64,000 nt of DNA. Source: Dolomedes plantarius (Eukaryota > Arthropoda > Arachnida > Araneae > Dolomedidae). Shown piece by piece: positions 12,457 through 22,085 of this stretch (position 1 is its first letter; every line of letters starts with the position of its first letter). The notes beneath the pieces were generated by a model. The model did not search any database. It was given only the letters and a program-made list of their open reading frames with translations, and was not told the DNA's origin. The position numbers and the translations under genes are program-made. The DNA lies in the NCBI GenBank assembly GCA_907164885.2, contig OU015499.1, forward strand, positions 163,393,629 through 163,457,628. Reading direction: 5' to 3'.

Positions 12457-13690
12457 GGGAAGATTATCCTAAGTAGAAGCATAGATGTAAAAAGGTTGAA
12501 AACCACTGTAAGAGAGTAATGGTATATTTCTCATGAGATTTTTTATTGTTTGAGAGAAATCTTATTTCCTGGGTAAATTCTGTCTAATCACTGATATTCT
12601 TTTTGTATGATACGGATAAACACATAAATATTAGTTAAATTTTTACTGCTTTGGAAATGTTCAAAACATTTTCTTGTTACCTTAACCTGTTGACTGAAAA
12701 GTTCACGTATAACCTAGCATGACTTACCAGATGTGTTTTGTCCTAATTTACCTCTTTTTGAATAAAGGTATTTTTGACTGGTTCATAGCTCACAGAAGTC
12801 TTTTCATCATGTGGAATCTGAAAATTATAGTTAGAATAATGAAATATGAAAATTTGCTCATAATTCATCTAAATCACAGTAAATTAATTTTTCAAGTAAA
12901 GGATTATTTGATCCAGTGAGACATTTTCATCTGTCCCATTATTATTATTAAATTAAGAAATTGTTTTTAAGTGCTCTCTGTAAGTTCTTATCACTATATA
13001 ACATCAGTATATGAGACACTCAATAGCCAAATCGATTCACTCCATAATACAAAATGTGGAGTAAAGTCATAAAATAATGGACATTGCTTTTTAAAATTCC
13101 TCTAAAAATCTAAATTCGAAGACACATTGTAGAATATATTATTGCAGACGGAGCTTTTATCTAACAACGTATAAAATATATTCGATAGAATATCCTTGGA
13201 GTCAATTGGTATTATTATTAAATTTTTTGTGTGACAAAGAGTGAATTTATATGGCAAGGGGAGAAAAGTAATAACATCCAATTCAGTCTTCAAATTTTCT
13301 TTTTATTACAGAATTTTTTTAAAAATTGTTTAATAATTCATAAGCACTTGCTTCTGTGGCAGTGATATGACTGTAATTGATTAATTATTTTACTTTTTGT
13401 GTGTTGAAACAGCACTAAACAATTTACCATTATCATCAAGTAATTTCTGCCGTGTTTGGATTATATTATAGCAATCATTTACAGTAGAGTATTGAGTTAA
13501 TTAGATTGTCTTGTAAAATAAATTCCTTATTTTTCAATGGCCAAAAGAAATGTTGTCATTTAGTGGTGTAAATACTTATTATTAAGGAAATGTTTTATGA
13601 ATATAAAAAGTTAGGAGTCAGTCAATTGCTTTGACACTAAAATTTTAAAAAATTCAAAAAGTGGCATTAATCGATTTGGCTCGTAAATAG
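12457..13690. other. AT-rich spacer with a local repeat
   Basis: No gene. Bases 12,890-12,970 (TTTTCAAGTAAAGGATTATT, then CATCTGTCCCATTA) recur at about 14,418-14,500, on the other side of the hAT insertion: an old local direct repeat. Confidence 0.6.
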
Positions 13691-13696
13691 CTCATA

Positions 13697-14354
13697 CAGA
13701 CCTGCCAATCTTTCCGGATTCACCCCGGCAATGCTGGAATTTTAATGCATCTTCCGGGTTTCCGGAATGGACACTATTATCACCGGATTCCGAAACGTAG
13801 AAAAAATAATGCCGGTTTTAACAATCCCTCACAGTAATGCAGAGTGTGAGAGGATTTTTAGTTACATAACAAAAATATCTACTCAGTTCAGGTCATCTAT
13901 GTCAAGGGGAACATTAGAAAATTTGCTAATATGCAAATCGAACCCACAAGGACACTGTTATGAAGAACAATTTCACAATGAATTTTTAAAAGGAGCGAAA
14001 TCAGCTACAGTAAATGCTATAAAAATTCCAAGATTTTCTGCAATTAATTAAAACAAACATTATATGTTTAAAGAAATAGAAGTACTCAAAATATAGACTG
14101 CTAGTGTAAATAGGATGTACATTAAAATGTATGATTATAAATTTCAAATATATAACTTTTGTTTAATATTATAATTTCAAGATGAGCTGAACAGTAAGGA
14201 AATATTTTGAACTATGTAATATTATTAAAGATATCCTATAAACTATAAGTAAATATACATTATAATTTTTTACTATACTGTTTTGTGTAATGTCATTATG
14301 TCATGCACGGTAGAATATTGCAGGATTTTGCTCTTACTGAGGTTGGCAGGTCTG
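13697..14354 (+). mobile_element. Internally deleted hAT-type element
   Basis: Terminal inverted repeats CAGACCTGCCAA (left) and TTGGCAGGTCTG (right) enclose 658 bp. The 6-bp sequence CTCATA precedes the left end (13,691-13,696) and follows the right end (14,355-14,360), which looks like a target-site duplication. hAT elements normally make 8 bp, so the 6 bp is noteworthy. The interior encodes only the C-terminal hAT dimerisation region. Confidence 0.75.
13767..14051 (+). pseudogene. hAT transposase C-terminal dimerisation domain
   Basis: The plus frame shows the hAT C-terminal signature VLTIPHSNAECERIFSYI followed by FRSSMSRGTLENLLICK, the hydrophobic dimerisation helix region of hAT transposases. 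The upstream DDE core, the BED zinc finger and a real start are absent, so the open frame at the 5' side is fortuitous. It lies inside the 13,697-14,354 element. Confidence 0.8.
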
Positions 14355-14360
14355 CTCATA

Positions 14361-15829
14361 TATGCATTTGGTGGTAGAATAGCTTGGTAGTACTTCATCT
14401 AAAGTGACAATTAATTAAGTTTTCAAGTAAAGGATTATTTGATCTGTTCAGTCTTTTTCATGTGTCCCATTAATGTTCGTAAATCAAGAAACTTCTTTAA
14501 ATCACTCTTGGTAATTTCTATCTTTTATAAACAATTTGTAGGGGTTTTATTTTATGTATGCATTTGGTGGTCGAACAATTTGTTTGAGCAGCAGTGAGAT
14601 TGCAAAAATGAATTCTGTAGCTTCATTATGTTCCATAGTTATTGCTGAAACACTTGTATCAGCACAGTGTTTCTAGTATGTTTAAATGTCATTGTCTGTA
14701 CTCAAATTCACAATAACTCACTGTCAGATTCTGTTTCAAATGTTTTCTACCTTTTTTATGGTCCCTGTGTCAGAATTGTAATTTTAATCGGATGAACTAC
14801 CATCTAACCAACCATTATTTATCACAGTGTGTACCATTCGGAAATCAAAGTGCCTCCATATAATTAACTGAAAAGTACATCCTCATAAAAAGAATCAGCG
14901 GTCTTCATTTTAGAAAATTCAACCATATTGATATACTTAAAATTAAAAATATTAATATCATAATTAAATAAACACCATCCATTGCATTCAACAATACTAG
15001 AAACAATACCAGACAATCATACCAATGCTACTTGGTCTGATGATGAATTAGTAATTCGTTCGAAACATGTAGCCACTGCTTTTTAGTTTATTGGGGAATT
15101 TAAGAAGGGTTGATAATGTATTATAATCATTTGTATAAATATATGAACCCTAAATGTCTTTATGATGCCATGTTTGCTACTTTTTAGTTTATCACTGTGT
15201 ATGCATATTTGCAATGGTGATTAAAATTAAAACTGTGGCATTTCAGACATGACCATGTGAGCCATATCATTTAAAATAAATAAAAACTATTGTTGGATGG
15301 TGTTAAAATAAACATCCACAAATTTTTATGTTACATGTATTATCAGTGAAATTTTACATATTTAATTGTAGTAGAATATCAATTACCTGTTGTTATAATG
15401 AAAAACTTTCATTCGAAAAAAAGTTAATTATATGAAATTATGATTGAAATTTTTGTTGTGAAGTATAATTTATAAGAATTTTGTCTGCGAGAATTAAATT
15501 AGGAGTTTTAGAATATTGTTCTTAAATATTTTCCATGTATAATTCTTAAATATTTTACACCAGAATGTTTTTCATTAAGTTTAGGAAAATAAAGTATATT
15601 TAAGATTTTTCTGCGGTATTAAAAATATTTTATTATCACCACGCATCAGACATCTTTGTTTCATAAACAGTCTAAAGCTAATATCAATAGAATTTTCATA
15701 TAAAAGTAGTTTTCCATCATACATGCATACTATATGAAAAGCTTCAATCAGTCTCTTATATATTGGTTGGTGTTGACTTATGGTGAATTTTAGCAGTGGT
15801 ACTCTAGATTTGGCCATCCTGTGTTAGAG
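14361..15829. other. AT-rich spacer
   Basis: No supported gene or RNA gene; two short local similarities to 12,890-13,010. Confidence 0.6.
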
Positions 15830-16068
15830 TTTGCATTGTAATTCTTAATTTCCATTGATTTCTAAATGCATTGGAAATGCAGATATATATATATATATAT
15901 ATATATATCTGCATTTGATAAGTTGCACATTTGATTGCTAACATTAAATTTTTAAGACTTAATTTCAACTGATTTCTAAAACATTGTAAATGTGTGGCTG
16001 TATGTACGTTGCACATTTGATTGCTAATATTAAATACCCAAGACTTAATTTCGACTGATTTCTAAATA

Positions 16069-17578
16069 CACTGGTGTAAGAAATTAAGAGAATTTGCAGA
16101 CTTGGTCGATTATCTCTAGAACTACTGTACCGATTTTAATGAAATTTGATATATACATACATTGATACAATACAAAACAAATAACCATTTAATAATTGTA
16201 ATACACACGCATGATCGTGCGTAACACTCGTTGAGTCGGAAGGTATGAAACAGCGGTTGCAGAATAAACAAAAAAAAATGAGTTAATAGGAGGTATGGTC
16301 CCCTCTTACAGATATACAGGTCTCGCAGCGTGATTTCATACTAGAAATAAGGCAGTTTATCATTTTCTGTGGCGATTGGTCCCACTCGTTCAGCAACGCT
16401 GTTTTCATTCCCTGGATGGTTCTCGGAGGGGTGTTGCGAGTTGCAATTACCCTCCCCAGAGCGTCCCAGACATGCTCTATAGGGTTAAGGTCTGGAGATC
16501 TGGCTGGCCAATCCATCCGGCGAATATCCCCACTCTCTAGAAATTCGTCGACCAGAAGAGCTCTATGTGGCCTCGCGTTATCGTCCATTAAAATGAACTC
16601 AGGGCCAACTGCACTCCTGAAAAGGCAAACATAGGGCTCCAAACCCTCATCCCTATACCTCACACCAGTCACAGTACCTCTTTCAAAGACATGGAGAGGT
16701 ATGCGACCATCCAACATGATGCCTGCCCAGACCATTAAACCTCCTCCGCCATAATGGTCGATTTCGCGGTCATTGGAGGGTAGGTATCGGGTCCCTGGTT
16801 CTCTCCATATGAACGTACGGCGAGAATCGGTGTTTAGGCTGAACCGGGACTCATCAGTGAAGAGAACGGTCGCCCATTGATCCATACTCCAATCTCTATG
16901 CTCTCTGCACCATGATAAATGGATTCTCCTGTTTATAGAAGTGAGCAGGACGCAAACAGCAGGTCTTCTTGCAATCAACCCTCTCTCATGAAGTCTTTTG
17001 GAAACAGTCACCCTTGATACACGGGTTCCTGTGGCTGCATGCAAGTCACGAGAGAGCTGAGAAGCTGTAGCACTCCTATTACGCCTCGCTATAATCGACA
17101 AATGGTGATCTTCTCTCGCCGTCGTGGCTCTTGGACGACCTTGCCCAGGCTTTCTCTCGATGGATCCGGTATCCTGGAACTGTTTCCATAAGTTACATAC
17201 GACGCTGGGCGTTAAATTGAACTTTCTACAAATTTGGACTTGAGATTGGCCTACTTCTAGCCTCCCCACAATTCGCCACCTCATTGCATCATCTAAACGT
17301 TGGTGGTTACTCATTTTTACTGTTACAATTTGAAATTAACCGATTGCTGCAAAATTAACCCATTTTTTTTTTTTTTGTTTATTCTGCAACCGCTGTTTCA
17401 TACCTTTCGACTCCAACGAGTGTTACGAACGATCATGCGTGTGTATCACAATTATTGAATGGTTATTTGTTTTGTATTGTATCAATGTATGTACATATCA
17501 AATTTCATTAAAATCGGTACAGTAGTTCTAGAGATAATCGACCAGGTCTGCAAATTCCCTTAATTTCTTACACCAGTG
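16069..17578 (-). mobile_element. Near-intact Tc1 element with ~210-bp terminal inverted repeats
   Basis: A 1,510-bp element flanked by TA. Its ends start CACTGGTGTAAGAAATTAAG on both sides, and the inverted repeats extend to about 16,279 and 17,369 with roughly ten mismatches by eye. The target was one unit of the minisatellite: removing the element and one TA restores TCTAAATACATTGCAAATAC. Long, well-preserved repeats and an intact transposase suggest a recent insertion, possibly still mobile. Confidence 0.93.
16283..17314 (-). CDS. Tc1-family transposase, apparently complete (343 aa)
   Basis: ATG at 17,314-17,312 and stop at 16,283. Residues 1-115 carry a two-part helix-turn-helix (QVQICRKFNLTPSVVCNLWKQF; an RGRP-like GQGRPRATT linker; VSRVTVSKRLHERGL) for binding the terminal repeats. 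The catalytic triad is D154 (FTDESRF), D245 (MDDNARPH) and E280 (SPDLNPIEHVWD), with 34 residues between the last two: DD34E. The GGGGLMVWAG glycine motif is present. The length fits Tc1 (about 340 aa) and there are no stops or frameshifts. It should act in the nucleus to excise and reinsert the element at TA. Activity is inferred from intactness only. Confidence 0.93.
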   Translation of the reverse strand: MSNHQRLDDAMRWRIVGRLEVGQSQVQICRKFNLTPSVVCNLWKQFQDTGSIERKPGQGRPRATTAREDHHLSIIARRNRSATASQLSRDLHAATGTRVSRVTVSKRLHERGLIARRPAVCVLLTSINRRIHLSWCREHRDWSMDQWATVLFTDESRFSLNTDSRRTFIWREPGTRYLPSNDREIDHYGGGGLMVWAGIMLDGRIPLHVFERGTVTGVRYRDEGLEPYVCLFRSAVGPEFILMDDNARPHRALLVDEFLESGDIRRMDWPARSPDLNPIEHVWDALGRVIATRNTPPRTIQGMKTALLNEWDQSPQKMINCLISSMKSRCETCISVRGDHTSY

Positions 17579-17639
17579 TACATTGCAAATACAGCGATAT
17601 ACATAAGTTGCATTTGGTTGCCAACATTAAATTTTCTTA

Positions 17640-18529
17640 TTTGTTTTTCAACTTTTGTTAGTGTATTTAGGCCTGTAGTGTATAATGTTTAATTTCTATT
17701 TGTATAATTACATTTTTTTCCCACTGTCTGAATATTTTTTTTCTGTTCAAATTAATGGAGATAATGTTAATGTTTTTTTGCAGGGACTAATTTTTTTTAA
17801 TTTAAAAGATGATTGATATTATAAAAATTGATTGCTTTTTACATTATTTACAACTCATAATGTAAAATATTACATTGCAAGTACAGATGTATATGTAAGT
17901 TGCACATTTGATGCTAAAATTAATTTTTCAAGTCATATTTTTTAATTTTTATTGATTCCTAAATGCATTGTAAATACACATGTATATGTAAGTTGCACAG
18001 CCTGGTTAGAGAGCCACTAACCATATGTTGTGGGTGAAGCTGAAACTAAATGAAAGTGCTGAGCTGATCAAAACAGAAGGTTTCTGATTTGTTTTATGCT
18101 TAGACTTATTATATTAAACTTATTTACTTATTTTATGCCGAAACATTAAATTTGTTTGCTCGATTGAAACAACGAATTATTTTGTGCAGAATTGTAACCC
18201 GCGACATTTCACGTACATAAGGCTTCTTTTCTCGCAGTTTCAACATTTCCTGTTGTGGAACGTGTTCCAAGCGTGAATCGCATAATGATGTTCTTTATTG
18301 TTACTTGTTGGTGTTTTTGTTGACGTCAATGTTTTTGCCTAAACAACATTCTGATTATGGAGTCGTGTTTGGGAAGATATCCTCTTTTCTTACCTCCCGA
18401 CACGAAGGAACCAAGACGTGTCTGGAGGAACAATGTTTTTATCATTCACGGACATCACTTATGAGTTTGCAACAAATGTAAGACTCCATACGTTATAGAG
18501 GTGGACCGTGAAAATTACACGGCTGTGAC
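17640..18529. other. Spacer with a short plus-strand frame
   Basis: After the minisatellite, 18,180-18,520 is less AT-rich. A short frame from an ATG at 18,357 (MESCLGRYPLF...) stops after about 35 codons and matches no family I know. No gene is supported. Confidence 0.35.
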
Positions 18530-18975
18530 CATTGGCGTAGCGTCGGGGGGCACGTGCCCCCCCCCCTCAAACTTAACTTGAAATAAATTAAAACGTTAAT
18601 AAAAGTTTAGTTAAAATCGGAAAATTGTAGAAATTTTTTAAGAAAGTTGGTTTTTTCCCGCTTTTTCAAACTGTTAAACTGAAGATTCCGATTATGTCTT
18701 TAGCCTTAACATAGTTTTTAAGAATGATATGATCCATAAGAAAAATTCGTTGCTATATTCTTTTTCTCATTTCATTTATATCATATTTATTTTTCTCGTT
18801 GTATAACATTTGAGTACTACTCAAACATCAATTCTATTGTTATGCAATTGAAAGAAAAATCATAATATTTCATATTCTGAGGACCGTCCGGCATTCAATG
18901 CTACGAGGAGGCCCAACTAAACTCAATTCGTGCCCCCCCACCCCTCCCCAAAGTTAGAAGCACGCTACGCCTATG
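18530..18975. mobile_element. hAT-type MITE, copy 1
   Basis: 446 bp with ends CATTGGCGTAGCG and CGCTACGCCTATG and an exact 8-bp duplication, GCTGTGAC, at 18,522-18,529 and 18,976-18,983. An 8-bp duplication and GGCGTAGC-type ends are characteristic of hAT. There is no coding capacity. Subterminal C and G runs lie just inside both ends. A second copy is at 33,099-33,537. Confidence 0.93.
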
Positions 18976-18983
18976 GCTGTGAC

Positions 18984-19657
18984 TATTAACAGTGATTGTT
19001 TGGTTTGAGTAGAAGTTCTTCTGCGATTCAATATGGTCCCGTTAAACATGAGGACTACTTTTTTTTCCATACGGGCATTTGTATTCGCAATGCATATAAT
19101 ATTCTGGATATGGCAAGATAACTGACATAAAAAATTGATAACTTTCTTTATCTTGGGAATGTTCCCAAGTACATACTTTTGCCCTTTCTACTTTTTCAAA
19201 ACACCATTCTACATTTTCCTATTGTTGAGACACTTTTTTCGCTTTTACAAAATAAATGGGTCAATATATAGGGTATTTAAGGGGCCTATTTGACATTTTC
19301 AACGATTTTTATCGTGAAATCATACATTGACCAATATTTCTGCCGATTTTTAAAATTTAAAAAAAAATTTCATATATTTAAATGTCAATCTCATTTGAGT
19401 ATAACATTCTAACCTTTTTTAAAGTCCAAACTTTTATGGAAAAAAAAATTTAAATTAAAAAAAATTCCATTTTTCAAATCAATTTCCTACTTCTTCCCCA
19501 ATTTTTTTAAATTAATAATTATTATTTTTTTAAATCTTACTTTTTTCCCGTTTTCGTGTAAGGTCCCTGTACTCAGGATATAACATAATCATCGTATAAA
19601 AGCGCTTATACATACAACGGACGAAAGATTTACGAACGAAATTTTGCTTAATGTATC

Positions 19658-19661
<4 letters not shown>
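18984..19661. other. AT-rich spacer
   Basis: Poly-A/T-rich; no gene or element recognised. Confidence 0.6.

Positions 19662-19716
<55 letters not shown>
19662..19716. repeat. (TA)n microsatellite at the edge of a segmental duplication
   Basis: Pure TA for about 55 bp. Directly to its right begins the sequence shared with 34,727 onward. Confidence 0.95.
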
Positions 19717-19718
<2 letters not shown>

Positions 19719-20606
19719 TTCGGCCAGTCATGGTTACGAAAACAGTGACCGCTGTGCGAGGTGGCCAGGCAGAGAAGTTTCACTGCACTTACTACGGACA
19801 CCACTGAACGCATTCGTTTGCCTTTGCCTCGGTTTGCTCACTGGGTGGTACAGCAAAGGAAGTTCGTTATTCTTCGTGAGCCGTCGTTCGTGTATGTAGC
19901 CTTACCTTTTTATTTTTTTTCTTGGAAATTTCATTTGCAGTAGGAAACCTTGTTCGTAACTGGATAACGTTCGAAAAACAAACCCCATCACAATAATTCA
20001 CTTCACGATAAGAACGAACGGCTGCACAAGCATTCGGTTTGCTCGAGTGGACGCCAACCGAATTTCAAAGCGAAAGTTCAATGGGTTCGTTCGCCGTCTT
20101 TCTCTGTTTTTATAGGCCCCATCCATCGGCATTTTGACCACCGATGAGGTGCTTCGGCGTTCTTCGTTATGAATACCGAGCACTTAGGGCCTGATTCACG
20201 ACAAACACTTTTCTCCCGCAATCCTGTTTTCTTCCGCAAACTTGCGGTGCGAAGACAATTTCCCATTCACGACAAACGCGCAGAACGTTTTCTCCCGCAA
20301 CTTAAGTTCACTGCTTGCGGACGCTACGTAGGTCTCGCAAGCGAAGGATAAACAGCAATGGCGGACGTCATAGCAATCGGTAGGCTTCGGCGGCGGCGAA
20401 TTAATATATGATTAAAAAATGAATGGAGATTCCACGATCGAGACGATCCATTTCAAATGAATGAAAATGAGTTCGTTTGTCACGGATGGAACTGAGACCA
20501 CATTTGCAGTCTAAACACGGCGGTTATTCAATAGAAATGCAGGTATGTTCAATGTTTTGATTCTTATACTTCCAGTTTTAAGCATATTAATTATAAAATA
20601 ATTTTG

Positions 20607-20764
20607 TAAAGGGGACAGTACACCTTTTAAAATGGTCCAAAAATTGTTTTTTAGAATTTTATGTCATTGGATAGGGCATTTTAGGTCTTTAGATGTATTG
20701 ATTTTTTTTAATCTCAAAGCTGAGTCAAATGTTTAGTATTGGGTAAAGGTGTATTGACCCTTTA
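20607..20764. mobile_element. Small MITE-like inverted repeat inside the Harbinger element
   Basis: TAAAGGGGACAGTACACCTT at the left and a right end whose complement is TAAAGGGTCAATACACCTTT enclose about 158 bp. No coding capacity. Ends are approximate and the superfamily is uncertain. Confidence 0.45.
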
Positions 20765-21511
20765 TAAACTGTTACTATGTTTTTCATTCTTACTCTATAA
20801 TTTCCCTATGATCAGATTAATGTAAGAATACTAATATATGTAATGCTGTGTATATGATCGGTTTGTGAAACAATGGTTATTTGTAATAACTATATCATGT
20901 GGCTTAAATAGCTTTACTTATATACTTGTATTGTTTATATAGGTCCTCAGCAGCCTACAGGTCTTGGGAACAGGAAGTTTTCAAAGTGCTGTTTCAAGCA
21001 CAAACTTTTCCCAAAAATTGCAGCCAACTCTTTCAAGAAATGTAAACAAATTTACAAAAGCTGTATGTAAAATTTTAAAAAATCATGTACAGTTTCCGCA
21101 GAAAAGTAATGAGCAGCTGCAAACAAAAGAAAACTTCTATTTAAACACTGGATTTCCAAATTTTGTAGGTGCTGTTGCCTGCACACATGTGAACATCATC
21201 AAACCAATATTTTGATTGGTTTGTTTTCATTAACAGGAAAAGCAAATACTCAATAAATGTGCAAATGGTAAGTAGAGCCTGTTTATCTTAAACTATTAAA
21301 AAGTGATGGTGCATTTCACATATTTCAGTCAGTGTATAACTATAGGTGCCCATAAGAGTACTTACAGGGGCGGGAGGGGGGGGGAGAAAAACAACTGATG
21401 AGCACTAAAAAGCATGAAACTGGTCTTGGAATAGTGTTGATATGCGAAGGAAAATTTACTTGCGTTTGTCTTTATTGGATTATTCTATTGATAATAATAC
21501 TGAATAATATA

Positions 21512-22085
21512 CAGTGGATGCTCGTTAATTCAAACTCAAAGGTTCACAGAAAAAAGTTTGAATTATCAGATGTTAAGAGAAAATATATAACTTTAAAAGT
21601 GTATCACTGAAGTAGAAAAATCTCCTAGTATGTATAACCCCAGAAAACATATTATACTATGCTATCTAAAATTAAACATATTAAAAAGCAATACAGATTT
21701 ACCTTAATTATAAAATGAAGCAGAAAGTAAACTTTAATTAAAAATATGAATTACACTTTTAGGAAAAATTGTAAAATGGATGTTTGGTTTTGTTTATGAT
21801 GTTTACATTGTTCAGCCAGCTTCTCGATTTGAAGTAAACATTTCAATTCATTTTCAGAGGAAGGTTCCATCTGAATAAATGCTTTCAGAGTTTTAATAGG
21901 GTCCATTATGACTTGATCATTAGGATGCTTAACAGTTTCTGCATTCTCATCTAATTTGTCAAATTTTTAGTTCGAATTAACTGAAGTGATAAAAATTTAG
22001 TTCGAATTAATGAGATTTTTAACTTTAATCACAATACAAGTTTATTGGGGCCTTTGGATTAGTTCGAATTAACGAGCGTCCACTG
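21512..22085 (-). mobile_element. Tigger/pogo-type deletion derivative inside the Harbinger intron
   Basis: 574 bp flanked by TA. Its ends are CAGTGGATGCTCGTTAATTC and, complemented, CAGTGGACGCTCGTTAATTC. Subterminal AGTTCGAATTAA motifs repeat near the right end. The interior keeps the last ~70 codons of a transposase on the minus strand. Confidence 0.88.
21751..21966 (-). pseudogene. Pogo/Tigger transposase C-terminal tail with a PCNA-box-like end
   Basis: The minus-strand frame opens after a stop near 21,966 and encodes about 70 residues: DPIKTLKAFIQM, ELKCLLQIEKLAEQ, and just before the stop QTSILQFF. The last motif fits the PIP-box pattern (Q-x-x-hydrophobic-x-x-aromatic-aromatic). PIP-box-like C-termini have been reported for pogo-family transposases. 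The DNA-binding and DDE domains are absent, so this is only the retained tail. Confidence 0.68.

Larger units (their letters stand above)
15830..18000 (+). repeat. Degenerate minisatellite interrupted by a Tc1 element
   Basis: A unit of roughly 90-120 bp recurs: GATTTCTAAAT-CATTG-AAAT-CA, then GTTGCACATTTGATTGCTAA, then ATTAAAT-----AAGACTTAATTTC. Copies begin near 15,830, 15,960, 16,050 (continuing at 17,581 past the Tc1), 17,870 and 17,960. The first contains a 44-bp palindrome, AAATGCAG-(AT)n-CTGCATTT, at 15,875-15,916. Confidence 0.72.

Noticed and set aside
19589..20351. 60-80-codon frames in the duplicated leader region (also at 34,616-35,340)
   Set aside because: The frames overlap on both strands and partly consist of (TA)n. 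They are more likely 5' untranslated sequence of the zinc-finger genes.
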